Source: Prevotella sp. (lineage in GTDB: Bacteria > Bacteroidota > Bacteroidia > Bacteroidales > Bacteroidaceae). Taken from it: a stretch of DNA of 18,804 bases. The translations under genes and the position numbers were made by a program. The notes under the pieces were generated by a model. It had not been told where the DNA came from. It did no database searches and worked only from the letters and a program-made list of their open reading frames with translations. Of this stretch, positions 7,717 through 16,226 are shown piece by piece. Each line of letters opens with the position of its first letter. Position 1 is the first letter of the stretch. The stretch covers positions 1 through 18,804 of the forward strand of contig JAEENF010000070.1 of NCBI GenBank assembly GCA_016283605.1, in the 5' to 3' direction.

Positions 7717-7749
7717 CGGGGCATCCGAAAAGCGTTTCGAATTGCCCCG
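7717..7749 (+). terminator. Hairpin in the GH3 leader: terminator or attenuator
   Basis: CGGGGCA (7717-7723) pairs with TGCCCCG (7743-7749). Inside, CGAAA (7726-7730) pairs with TTTCG (7735-7739) around an AGCG loop, leaving a small internal loop. The run TTGTTGTTT follows at once. This is the form of an intrinsic terminator. It could end transcripts from GH95, but it lies downstream of the GH3 promoter, so it would also act on the GH3 leader. The interrupted U-tract makes termination efficiency uncertain. Confidence 0.6.
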
Positions 7750-7791
7750 TTGTTGTTTCAAAAAGAGAATGTATACAACAACAAGATACAA

Positions 7792-10362
7792 ATGAACCAT
7801 TACTTATTATCAACCGTATTAGTGTTCTGTGCTGGCCTTAGCGTGTCGGCACAGACACTTCCTTTTAAGGACCCTAGTCTTAGTGCTCATGAACGTGCCG
7901 TTGATCTTTGCAGTCGTTTGACGCTCGAAGAGAAGGCCCAGTTGATGCTTGATGAGAGTCCTGCGATTCCCCGTCTTGGTATCAAGAAATTCTTTTGGTG
8001 GAGTGAAGCCCTGCATGGCGCTGCCAATATGGGTAATGTCACTGTCTTCCCAGAGCCGATAGCTATGGCATCGTCATTTAACCCTACATTATTATATAAG
8101 GTGTTTGATGCTGCCAGCACGGAGTTCCGTGCACAGTATAACGAACGTATGTATCGTGGATCGGGTGAAGACGAGAAGTTCCACAGCCTTTCTGTCTGGA
8201 CGCCGAACGTGAACATCTTCCGTGATCCCCGTTGGGGACGTGGTCAGGAGACTTATGGTGAAGATCCCTATCTGACCTCCGTGATGGGTGTTCAGGTGGT
8301 AAAGGGATTGCAGGGTCCTGAGGATGCGAAGTATCGTAAACTCTGGGCATGTGCCAAGCACTATGCCGTTCACAGTGGTCCGGAATATACGCGCCACAGT
8401 GCTAATCTCACGAATGTCTCACCACGAGACATGTGGGAGACTTATATGCCTGCCTTCAAGACTCTCGTCCAAGATGCGAAGGTTCGTGAGGTCATGTGTG
8501 CCTACCAGCGTCTTGATGACGATCCTTGTTGTGGTTCGCAGCGTCTGCTTCAGACCATCCTTCGCGATGAATGGGGATTCCAGTATCTGGTGGTGAGTGA
8601 CTGTGGTGCTGTGTCTGATTTCTACGAGTCGCATAAGTCCTCCAGCAGTCCTGTTCATGCTTCTGCCAAGGCAACGATCGCTGGTACCGATGTGGAGTGT
8701 GGCTATGGCTATGCCTATCGCAGCATCCCTGAGGCCGTGAAACGCGGTTTTATCACCGAGGCTGAGGTGGATAAGCATGTCATCCGTTTGCTCGAAGGTC
8801 GTTTCGATTTGGGAGAGATGGATGATCCCTCACTGGTGGAGTGGTCAAAGATTCCTTATTCAGTGATGGACTCCAAGCCGCATCGTCAGATAGCCCTCGA
8901 CATGGCGCGTCAGACCATCGTGCTGCTCCAGAACAAGGGTAATATCCTGCCTCTGCAGAAGAATAAGGAGAAGATTGCGGTGATTGGTCCTAATGCCGAC
9001 AATGAGCCGTTGATGTGGGGTAATTATAATGGTACACCTAACCACACGATCACCATCCTCGACGGTATCAAGGCCAAGCAGAAGAAACTCTTTTACCATG
9101 CTGGCTGTGACCTGACCTATGATAAGGTGATGGAGAGCCTGATGGCCTCACAATGCAGTTTCGAGGGGAAGAAAGGTATGAAGGGTACGTTCTGGAACAA
9201 CCGCAAGATGGAGGGTAAGCCTGTGACTATTCAGTATTATACCCAACCCATTGCCGTCACGACTTTTGGTATGCACAATTTCGCCCCAGGCGTACAACTT
9301 GAGGATTTCTCGGCTAAGTACGAGACCGTCTTCACACCTAAGGAGTCAGGTGAGTATGTGGTGAACGTGGATGGCTGTGGACATTTTGAGCTCTTTATCG
9401 ACGGTCAGCAGAAGTTCCGTCACCATATCTGGCGTACTACCCCCAACCGTGTGGCTATCCAGGCAGAGAAGGGCAAAAGCTATAATATCGAGGTTCGCTT
9501 CTCGCATATCCATACCTACAACGCCAACCTGAAGATCAATATCGCCAAGGAGCATCCCATTGATTACCAGCAGATTATCAGCCAGCTTAAGGGCATCGAC
9601 AAGGTGATTTTTGTTGGCGGAATCTCGGCAGCCCTCGAAGGTGAGGAGATGCCTGTCGATATCGATGGTTTTAAGGGTGGCGACCGTACCCATATCGAAC
9701 TGCCGAAAGTGCAGCGTGACTTCCTCAAGGCTTTGAAAGAGGCTGGAAAGAAGGTCATCTTCGTGAACTGTTCTGGTTCTGCCATTGCCCTGACACCTGA
9801 GACGGAAACCTGCGAGGCTATCGTACAGGCCTGGTATGCAGGACAAGAGGGCGGTACTGCTATTGCTGACGTGCTCTTTGGTGACTATAACCCTGCAGGA
9901 AAACTGCCTGTGACCTTCTATAGGACCTCTGAACAGTTACCTGACTACGAGGACTACTCGATGAAGGGCCGTACCTACCGCTATTTCAACGATCCGCTCT
10001 TTGCCTTCGGCTATGGTCTGAGCTATACGACCTTCGAGATCGGTGAGGCTAAGATGAATGGTACGGAGAGTATCACTATTCCTGTGACGAATACGGGTAA
10101 GAAAGATGGTACTGAGATTGTGCAGCTTTACATCCGTGACCTCAGTGATCAGGAAGGTCCTCTGAAGTCTCTCCGTGGTTTCCAGCGTGTAGAGGTGAAG
10201 GCAGGTCAGACGACGAATGCCACTATTGAACTCACCACGAAGAGTTTTGAGTTCTGGGATGCTGAGACTAACACGATGCGCACCAAACCCGGACAATACG
10301 AGATTCTTTACGGTACCAGTTCGCAGGATAAAGACTTGAAGCGCTTGACTGTTACCTTGTAG
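7792..10362 (+). CDS. GH3 beta-xylosidase/beta-glucosidase with inserted PA14 domain
   Basis: 856 aa from ATG 7792. The frame is open to a TTG at 7750, but that would overlap the leader hairpin edge, and only the ATG starts a clean signal peptide (MNHYLLSTVLVFCAGLSVSAQ). The N-terminal GH3 barrel shows FWWSEALHG (about 69-77), RDPRWGRGQETYGEDPYL and VVSDCGAVSDF with nucleophile Asp270. The S-D-C form and WWSEALHG are typical of the beta-xylosidase branch; beta-glucosidases usually have SDW. A PA14 domain of about residues 460-585 (GTFWNNRKM, then SGEYVVNVDGCGHFELFIDG) interrupts the C-terminal GH3 domain. LEGEEMPVDIDGF after it probably holds the acid/base Glu. The C-terminus has the fibronectin-III-like domain (VPVTNTGKKDGTEIVQLYIRD region). 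It removes terminal beta-linked xylose or glucose in the periplasm with retention. GH97 follows 24 bp later, presumably co-transcribed. Beta-xylosidase is preferred but not certain. Confidence 0.92.
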   Translation: MNHYLLSTVLVFCAGLSVSAQTLPFKDPSLSAHERAVDLCSRLTLEEKAQLMLDESPAIPRLGIKKFFWWSEALHGAANMGNVTVFPEPIAMASSFNPTLLYKVFDAASTEFRAQYNERMYRGSGEDEKFHSLSVWTPNVNIFRDPRWGRGQETYGEDPYLTSVMGVQVVKGLQGPEDAKYRKLWACAKHYAVHSGPEYTRHSANLTNVSPRDMWETYMPAFKTLVQDAKVREVMCAYQRLDDDPCCGSQRLLQTILRDEWGFQYLVVSDCGAVSDFYESHKSSSSPVHASAKATIAGTDVECGYGYAYRSIPEAVKRGFITEAEVDKHVIRLLEGRFDLGEMDDPSLVEWSKIPYSVMDSKPHRQIALDMARQTIVLLQNKGNILPLQKNKEKIAVIGPNADNEPLMWGNYNGTPNHTITILDGIKAKQKKLFYHAGCDLTYDKVMESLMASQCSFEGKKGMKGTFWNNRKMEGKPVTIQYYTQPIAVTTFGMHNFAPGVQLEDFSAKYETVFTPKESGEYVVNVDGCGHFELFIDGQQKFRHHIWRTTPNRVAIQAEKGKSYNIEVRFSHIHTYNANLKINIAKEHPIDYQQIISQLKGIDKVIFVGGISAALEGEEMPVDIDGFKGGDRTHIELPKVQRDFLKALKEAGKKVIFVNCSGSAIALTPETETCEAIVQAWYAGQEGGTAIADVLFGDYNPAGKLPVTFYRTSEQLPDYEDYSMKGRTYRYFNDPLFAFGYGLSYTTFEIGEAKMNGTESITIPVTNTGKKDGTEIVQLYIRDLSDQEGPLKSLRGFQRVEVKAGQTTNATIELTTKSFEFWDAETNTMRTKPGQYEILYGTSSQDKDLKRLTVTL

Positions 10363-10386
10363 GAGAAAACCAACAACTAGAGATAG

Positions 10387-12336
10387 ATGAGAAAAGTATT
10401 TTTGTTCGTAGCTTGTATGTTCCTGTGCTCAGGTTCGCTTTGGGCAACGGAAAAGCAAGTTGCAAGTCCTGACGGTAAGATGACCGTCACCGTGAGTGAT
10501 GAGGGTGGAAAACCCGTGTATCAAATAACCCGTAGTGATGTGGTATTCGTCGAGAAGTCACCCCTTGGGTTGAAACTCAATATCGAAGACCTGACACAGG
10601 GGCTGGCGCTGAAGGATTGTAAGATTCAGACGGTAAAAGACGAGTATACGTTGAACACCATCAAACAACGTCACGTCAGCTATGAGGCTACAGAGGCCGT
10701 CTGTCAGTTCGAGAAGGATGGTCGTGTGGCTTTGGACATCATCTTCCGTGTAAGTAACCGTGATGTGGCTTATCGGTATAAGCTCTATCCGAAGAAAGTG
10801 CGTGGTGGTGAGACGCTCGTTGCTGTCGTGGAGTCTGAAGCCAGCGGTTTTGTACTGCCAGAGGGGACAACGACCTTCCTTTGCCCGCAGTCGAAGCCGA
10901 TGGGTGGTTTTGCGCGTACCTCTCCTAGTTACGAGACATCCTATACCCTCGATGACCAGATGGGTAAGAACGGCTGGGGCGAGGGCTATACCTTCCCTTG
11001 TCTTTTCAAGGCTCCTGGCGGATGGGTGCTTATTTCTGAGACGGGAACAGATGGTGGATATGTTGGCTGTCGTCTGTTGAATGATGGTGGTGCCAACTAT
11101 CGTATCGGCTTCCCGCAACAGGGAGAGATGAACGGCATCGGTTCCGTGACTCCTGGTGTGGCACTGCCTTCTGTGACGCCTTGGCGTACCATTACTCTTG
11201 GCGAGGATCTCAAGAATATTGTGGAGACAACGGTGGCCAATGACCTGGTAGAGCCCAAATACAAAGCCAGCCGCGAGTATACTTATGGTAAAGGTATGTG
11301 GTCGTGGATTATCGGTATGGACTCCAGCTGTAATTTCGATGAACAGAAGCGTTATGTGGACTTTGCTGCTGCCATGGGTTACCGTTCACTGCTTGTCGAT
11401 GCACTTTGGGACGTCCAGATTGGTTATGAAAAGATGGAGGAACTCTCGCGCTATGCTCAGTCGAAGGGTGTGGGCCTGTTCCTGTGGTATAACTCCAATG
11501 GCTCTTGGAACGATGCACCTCAGTCGCCGAAGGGGAAGATGGATAAGTCTGGTGCTCGTCGCAAGGAGATGGCTTGGATGCAGAAGAATGGTATCCTTGG
11601 TATCAAGGTGGACTTCTTCGGTGGCGACAAACAGCAGATGATGCAACTCTATGAGGATATCCTCACTGATGCCAATGACTTCGGTATCCAGTGTATCTTC
11701 CATGGTTGTACCTTGCCTCGCGGATGGGAACGTATGTATCCAAACTATGTGGCTTCAGAGGCTGTTCTGGCTTCGGAGAATCTGCACTTCGGACAGGGCG
11801 CCTGCGATGCAGAGGCTCAGAATGCTGCCACTCATGCGTTTATCCGTAATACCGTCGGTTCGATGGATTTTGGCGGTTCTGCCCTGAATAAGCGTTATAG
11901 TGCTGACAATCAGCATGGCACAGTTCGTAAGACGAGTGATGTCTATGCTTTGGCTACAGCAGTGCTCTTCCAGGCCAGTGTCCAGCACTTTGCTCTCGCA
12001 CCGAATAATCTGACGGATGCTCCTGCATGGGCTATTGATTTCATGAAGCAGGTTCCCACGACATGGGATGAAGTACGCTTCATCGACGGTTATCCTGGCA
12101 AATATGTGATAATGGCCCGTCGTTGTGGTGACAAGTGGTATATAGTTGGTATCAATGCCGGGGAACAGCCTTTGAAGAAGACATTGACGCTCTCGATGTT
12201 TGATGTGAAGTCGCCATTAACAGTCTATAGTGATGATGCCACTCTTAATGGTAGTGTCAAGACCGTTAAACAGAATAAGAAACAGCAGCTGTCTGTTGAG
12301 ATCCCTCAAAACGGCGGTCTTGTTATAATACAGTAA
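10387..12336 (+). CDS. GH97 glycoside hydrolase, retaining type (alpha-galactosidase-like)
   Basis: 649 aa. A signal peptide ends near residue 21 (SGSLWATEK). The N-terminal GH97 beta domain begins VASPDGKMTVTVSDEGGKPVYQ in two halves around residues 24-270; the barrel follows (YTYGKGMWSW, VDALWDVQIGYEKM). GIKVDFFGGDKQQM gives Asp409 as nucleophile, and the stretch GWERMYPN...SEAVLASEN gives Glu464 as acid/base. Their separation of 55 residues equals that recalled for Asp415 and Glu470 of the retaining Bacteroides thetaiotaomicron GH97 alpha-galactosidase. Inverting SusB-type enzymes use Glu bases instead. Retaining GH97 members cleave alpha-D-galactose or the stereochemically similar beta-L-arabinopyranose. 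The gene lies 24 bp after GH3 and ends at a strong shared terminator, so it is the last gene of its unit. Family and mechanism are well supported; substrate is not settled. Confidence 0.92.
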   Translation: MRKVFLFVACMFLCSGSLWATEKQVASPDGKMTVTVSDEGGKPVYQITRSDVVFVEKSPLGLKLNIEDLTQGLALKDCKIQTVKDEYTLNTIKQRHVSYEATEAVCQFEKDGRVALDIIFRVSNRDVAYRYKLYPKKVRGGETLVAVVESEASGFVLPEGTTTFLCPQSKPMGGFARTSPSYETSYTLDDQMGKNGWGEGYTFPCLFKAPGGWVLISETGTDGGYVGCRLLNDGGANYRIGFPQQGEMNGIGSVTPGVALPSVTPWRTITLGEDLKNIVETTVANDLVEPKYKASREYTYGKGMWSWIIGMDSSCNFDEQKRYVDFAAAMGYRSLLVDALWDVQIGYEKMEELSRYAQSKGVGLFLWYNSNGSWNDAPQSPKGKMDKSGARRKEMAWMQKNGILGIKVDFFGGDKQQMMQLYEDILTDANDFGIQCIFHGCTLPRGWERMYPNYVASEAVLASENLHFGQGACDAEAQNAATHAFIRNTVGSMDFGGSALNKRYSADNQHGTVRKTSDVYALATAVLFQASVQHFALAPNNLTDAPAWAIDFMKQVPTTWDEVRFIDGYPGKYVIMARRCGDKWYIVGINAGEQPLKKTLTLSMFDVKSPLTVYSDDATLNGSVKTVKQNKKQQLSVEIPQNGGLVIIQ

Positions 12337-12344
12337 TCATTAGA

Positions 12345-12392
12345 ATTAAAAGAATTAAGCCCCGCCAACTGGCGGGGCTTAATTCTTTTAAT
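12345..12392. terminator. Bidirectional intrinsic terminator between GH97 and GH43
   Basis: A perfect 22-bp inverted repeat (12345-12366 and 12371-12392) with loop AACT. The inner stem is GCCCCGCC/GGCGGGGC, flanked by AATT- and AAAA/TTTT-rich arms, so each direction has a U-rich tail after the GC core. It lies 9 bp after the GH97 stop. Its right arm contains the GH43 stop codon (12388-12390). It serves both convergent transcripts. Confidence 0.93.
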
Positions 12393-13851
12393 GGTTGCGG
12401 AAGTTCCACTTTGAATTGTCGCTATTGAAATCATACTTGGCAAGGGTAGGGGTAGAGTCACCTGCCGAATAGAGGCAGAACTCCTTGTTGATGCCCTCCT
12501 GACCAGGAATGATCTTCGGCATGATACGGAAAGTACCGTCGGTGAGCTGTTCGATGCGCCAGAGTTGTTCGTCGGCTCCGGTGTATTCAGGAACGGTAGT
12601 TACTTCCTTGTCGGCAGTAGCAGCCAATGCACGCTCAGTGCCTTCGATGACAATCTTGAAGTAAGTGTTTCCGAGATAGGCACCCTTACCTTCTACAGGG
12701 CTGATAGTCCAACGCTGCCAGGGACGGAACATATAATCACCGATGCGTGCAGGGATGTCGCCCTTAGGCCACTTGTCGATAACCTCTGCGAGTGTCTGGT
12801 TAGCGACGGGCTTTGGTGGCTCAGCATTCTGCTGTGGACGGCCGAAGCCACCGAATCCACCACGGCGTGCCACGTTCATGCGGACGAAATCAACAGCCAA
12901 CTCAAGGGCATAGCCACGACGCTCAGACTCAATCTCGAAAGTACCACCCTTGAACAGCTCGCCACAATAGGGCCAGTCGTTTTTCCACAGCAGTGGACGG
13001 ATGGCGAGCACGGAGCTGCCGCCCTGGTCGAAATCAGCCTCCCAGTGGAAGGAAGCGACTTCTACACCCTCGTCGACGATGGTACGTCCGAAGTGTCCAG
13101 CACCGGTCTTGCGGTCGCCAGCAGCCACAACCATTTTACCGCCGCCATGATACATGTCACGGCCTACATTATCGATATAAGGCCCTTCAGGACTCTTAGA
13201 ACGGCCAACGACAATGTTATAGGTAGAGTTCACACCATCGCAGCAGGTACCGTGGGTACCGAGCAGGTAATACCAGCCATTGCGGCAGATGAGGTCGGAA
13301 GCCTCACAGTCGATGGCGATATCCTTCTCCACGTTGCCGCTCTTACGGAAACCTGTGGTGGGATCGAGCTCAATGAGTCGGATAGTGCCGAAATAGGTGC
13401 CGTAGCTCACCCACAGACGACCCGTAGCGGGATCGAGCATGATACCTGGGTCGATGGCGTCCTGATCCTCCATACCGTCGGAGAAGCAGACCTCCACAGC
13501 CTCAGACCACTTGAAGTCGGGTGACTTCGGGTCGAGGGTCTTGTTCCACATGGTGAGGATACGACCTGCGTGACCGCCGCCGAGACCACCGCCTGTAGCA
13601 CCGTAGATACAGAGGTAACGGTCGCCGATCTTGATGATATCGGGGGCAGCACCGCCTCCGGGACGATCAGCACCACTGTTCCAGCTCCAGCCGTCTTCCG
13701 AGATAAGACCGCCGCCGCCAGTGCCGAAAGTATAATATTTGCCCTCACACTCGGCAATTGTCGAGGGGTCGTGGATAAAAGGTGCGCCAATCTGCGCGTT
13801 TGCGGCTGTGGCCAGTGTCATGGCCGCAAGAATGCTATATAGTCTTTTCAT
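12388..13851 (-). CDS. GH43 glycosidase with C-terminal ricin-type beta-trefoil-like domain
   Basis: 487 aa. Signal peptide about 1-20 (LATAANAQ). The five-bladed GH43 propeller shows HDPSTIAE (Asp28, general base), DAIDPGIMLD (Asp134, pKa modulator) and DCEASDLICRNGWYYL (Glu183, acid). An APDI motif at 69-72 fits GH43 arabinan- and arabinose-acting enzymes. Residues 331-350 are a Gly/Phe then Pro/Gln-rich stretch (GGFGGFGRPQQNAEPPKP). The remainder, about 368-487, has repeated Q-x-W motifs (PWQRWTI, EQLWRIEQ, SKWNF) like a ricin-type trefoil sugar-binding domain. Likely alpha-L-arabinofuranosidase, arabinanase or exo-xylosidase, retained in the periplasm. It starts 3 bp after the upstream GH43 stop, so translation is probably coupled within one operon. 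The acid motif EAS rather than the commoner EGP is notable. Family sure; substrate unknown. Confidence 0.9.
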   Translation of the reverse strand: MKRLYSILAAMTLATAANAQIGAPFIHDPSTIAECEGKYYTFGTGGGGLISEDGWSWNSGADRPGGGAAPDIIKIGDRYLCIYGATGGGLGGGHAGRILTMWNKTLDPKSPDFKWSEAVEVCFSDGMEDQDAIDPGIMLDPATGRLWVSYGTYFGTIRLIELDPTTGFRKSGNVEKDIAIDCEASDLICRNGWYYLLGTHGTCCDGVNSTYNIVVGRSKSPEGPYIDNVGRDMYHGGGKMVVAAGDRKTGAGHFGRTIVDEGVEVASFHWEADFDQGGSSVLAIRPLLWKNDWPYCGELFKGGTFEIESERRGYALELAVDFVRMNVARRGGFGGFGRPQQNAEPPKPVANQTLAEVIDKWPKGDIPARIGDYMFRPWQRWTISPVEGKGAYLGNTYFKIVIEGTERALAATADKEVTTVPEYTGADEQLWRIEQLTDGTFRIMPKIIPGQEGINKEFCLYSAGDSTPTLAKYDFNSDNSKWNFRNH

Positions 13852-13854
13852 ATC

Positions 13855-15978
13855 TTATTTCTGATTTAAATTGATCTTGTAGTTCTTTACAGGGTTACCT
13901 TTCTCATCGAGGAAGCGGACGCAGAAGTCGCTCATGCCAGGACCGTTGATGACGGCACCACGCAGGATATTGCGACCCTTCTTGAGGGTAATGCGGTTAG
14001 ACATGGCATCGTCCTTTACCATACGACGGTCACCGGAGAGCAACAGTGTCTCCTCGCCGTTTAACCACCACATAGAAGCAGAGTTAGAACCGACGGCCAG
14101 ACGGACGTTCTCGATGTCTTCGTCGCAGTCGATGATGGTCACGGCCCAGAAGAGTACACCATAGATCTCCTCGCCCCATTTCTCAGCGAAGCGGAAGAGC
14201 TTCACGTTCATGTTCTCGCTGTCGAGGGCGTGCCAGGTGAGGGTCTGCTTCACGGTCTTCACCTCAGGCTGTGCGGGTGCTTGTTGAGCACCGAATCCAC
14301 GGCCGAAGCCAGCGGGAGCCTGTTCCTGCTTGAAAACGGCCTGTACCTTCTGACCGTCCTTCGGGATGATGGTCTGCTGACCCTTGAAGTATTCTCTGTT
14401 GAAGTGCTCGCGCAGGTAAGAATCTGTGAATACGGTATTGCCGCTGTTGGGCTTGGTGATGGGTTCCAGAAGTAGCCAACGGTGGATGAAGCCCTCTGCA
14501 TCAGGCTGTGCAGGTGCAGCATTGGTAGCTACGGGAGTAAAGTACTTCGGACGGTTCTTGAAACGGACATAGTCCACACTGAGAGCACCGTCACCCTCGT
14601 TGGTGATGACAAGGTCTGTCACACCATTGGGAACGTAATCGAGTTTTGCGGTCTGTGTGAGCCACTGGTTGCGCTGGTCACGACGGAAACGTGCCATCAT
14701 CGGATTGGCAGCAGCACCGCCTGCGGGTTCTTCGGGCTTCACCGTCAGTTTGATGCGGGCCAGGATCTTACCGGTCGCACTTTTCTCACGTACGCAAAGC
14801 TCGGTGTTTTCAGCAGCCTTGACACTCATGATCAGGTAGCCGTCGGTGATAACGCTGAAGTCCACATCGTTATATTTGATCCAGCTGCCCTTCGTAGGCA
14901 TAGTGGCCATATAGCTGCGGAAGGTGTTGACGGTATCGATAAGTTCTGTGGTCACACCGTCGCTGGCGCTGCTGTAGCGGTCGATCTCGATCTTCTCGGT
15001 GGCCTTGTTGATACCCACACCGCGCATGGTCTTCTTCACCTCTTGGATAGTTCCGTCGGGATTGAAGTACAACTTGTCGATCTGTGCGCTGCGGCGCTTG
15101 TCATCGCGGGGTGAGAAAGCGTTCTGGTGGTAGAACAGATACCACTGACCTTTGTAGTTGATGATACTGTGATGGTTGGTCCAGCAGCCATTCTCGTGCT
15201 CAGGCATGATAATTCCCTTGTACTCGTAGGGACCCATCGGGTTCTTACTCATGGCATAGCCCAATACCTCGGTATTCTCGCGTACGTACGGATAAGTAAG
15301 GTAGTACCAACCGTTAGCCTCGAAGGCGAACGGACCTTCAGCCTGACGATTAGGCAGGCCCTGGAGACAGTTGACGCCAACCATCTCCATTTCGCGGTTA
15401 CCCCACTTCACTTTTTCTCTGGGATTATCATCGGCAAGTTCCTTCATGTTGGGCTTCAGCTTAGCACAACGGCCATTGCCCCAGAAAATATAGGCATTGC
15501 CGTCGGAGGCCTGAAGCACACAGGGGTCGATACCATTGATGCCCTTGATAGGCTCTGGCTCAGGGATAAATGGTCCCTCAGGGCTGTCCGCGATGGCAAC
15601 ACCGACAGCAAAGCCGCCGCCAGCCTGTGGGGCAGAGGGGAAGTAGAAATAGTACTTGCCGTTCTTCTCGACGCAGTCAGGCGCCCACATCGAATAGGAG
15701 TTAGGACGCACCCAGGGCACTTTGTTCTGGGTGACGATCACACCGTGGTCTGTCCAGTCGGTGAGATTTTCGGATGAGAACACGTGGTAGTCTTCCATGC
15801 AGAACCAGTCGTGTCGCTGTCCAACGGGAGGCTTGATGTCGTGCGATGGATAGAGGTACACCTTATTATTAAATACACGAGCCGTCGGGTCTGCCGTAAA
15901 CTGGTCGCGTATAATTGGGTTTTGTGCCACAGCAAAAAGCGGCACACCCATGAAAAAGGCAATAAGTAATTTTTTCAT
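13855..15978 (-). CDS. GH43 glycosidase with CBM6-like and C-terminal beta-sandwich domains
   Basis: 707 aa from the ATG at 15978. The frame is open 29 codons further to 16065, but that part contains the promoter box at 16023-16030, while MKKLLIAFFMGVPLFAVAQ is a normal signal peptide. The GH43 propeller, about 20-325, shows FTADPTARVF (Asp30), GIDPCVLQ (Asp151) and QAEGPFAFE (Glu214). Residues about 330-475 look like a CBM6 sandwich (GSWIKYNDVDF, then GALSVDYVRFKNRP). After a linker, 495-707 form another beta-sandwich (RWLLLEPI, SASMWWLNGEETLLLSGDR) of the galactose-binding type that I cannot name with certainty. Low-complexity inserts occur at 416-438 and 552-571 (APAGFGRGFGAQQAPAQPE). Likely alpha-L-arabinofuranosidase or beta-xylosidase acting on branched xylan or xyloglucan fragments. 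It is the first gene of the two-gene GH43 operon and is divergent from susC. Confidence 0.92.
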   Translation of the reverse strand: MKKLLIAFFMGVPLFAVAQNPIIRDQFTADPTARVFNNKVYLYPSHDIKPPVGQRHDWFCMEDYHVFSSENLTDWTDHGVIVTQNKVPWVRPNSYSMWAPDCVEKNGKYYFYFPSAPQAGGGFAVGVAIADSPEGPFIPEPEPIKGINGIDPCVLQASDGNAYIFWGNGRCAKLKPNMKELADDNPREKVKWGNREMEMVGVNCLQGLPNRQAEGPFAFEANGWYYLTYPYVRENTEVLGYAMSKNPMGPYEYKGIIMPEHENGCWTNHHSIINYKGQWYLFYHQNAFSPRDDKRRSAQIDKLYFNPDGTIQEVKKTMRGVGINKATEKIEIDRYSSASDGVTTELIDTVNTFRSYMATMPTKGSWIKYNDVDFSVITDGYLIMSVKAAENTELCVREKSATGKILARIKLTVKPEEPAGGAAANPMMARFRRDQRNQWLTQTAKLDYVPNGVTDLVITNEGDGALSVDYVRFKNRPKYFTPVATNAAPAQPDAEGFIHRWLLLEPITKPNSGNTVFTDSYLREHFNREYFKGQQTIIPKDGQKVQAVFKQEQAPAGFGRGFGAQQAPAQPEVKTVKQTLTWHALDSENMNVKLFRFAEKWGEEIYGVLFWAVTIIDCDEDIENVRLAVGSNSASMWWLNGEETLLLSGDRRMVKDDAMSNRITLKKGRNILRGAVINGPGMSDFCVRFLDEKGNPVKNYKINLNQK

Positions 15979-16022
15979 TGGCGTTGATAATTGTATAATT
16001 TGAATAGTTGTACTTTCAGTTG

Positions 16023-16030
16023 CAAATATA
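16023..16030 (-). promoter_or_regulatory. Promoter -7 box of the GH43 operon
   Basis: On the minus strand it reads TATATTTG followed by CA, a match to TAnnTTTG. It lies 44 bp before the GH43 ATG at 15978, giving a leader of about 38 nt. No clear -33 element. It fixes the start codon choice of the downstream gene. Confidence 0.72.
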
Positions 16031-16097
16031 CGTATTATTTTTTGAATTAGATGCATTTTAGCCAAAATAGTTTAATCGTATAGTATAACTTTATTTT

Positions 16098-16112
16098 GAA
16101 ATGTTACAATTC
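16098..16112. promoter_or_regulatory. Candidate operator palindrome, distal copy
   Basis: GAAATGTTACAATTC is a 15-bp palindrome around T16105 with one mismatched pair and core TGTTACA (16102-16108). It lies 71 bp upstream of the GH43 -7 box and 179 bp upstream of the susC box, so it could serve either. Confidence 0.4.
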
Positions 16113-16226
16113 AACAAATTTAAGTAACTTTATGTTATTCGTTAACAGGGAAAGAATAACGTTGTGAGGTGCTTTAGTGGCTAAAAGAAATGTAAAGCGA
16201 GATTTGTGTGGTGTAACTATTTTTAA

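Noticed and set aside
7750..7791. Upstream extension of GH3 to a TTG start
   Set aside because: It begins at the edge of the leader hairpin, and the added residues precede a complete signal peptide that starts at ATG 7792.
10363..10386. GGAG just after the GH3 stop as a Shine-Dalgarno site for GH97
   Set aside because: It lies about 20 nt from the GH97 ATG, too far, and no other gene here has a Shine-Dalgarno sequence.
15979..16065. 29-codon N-terminal extension of the larger GH43
   Set aside because: The TATATTTGCA promoter lies within it, and the downstream Met begins a standard signal peptide.
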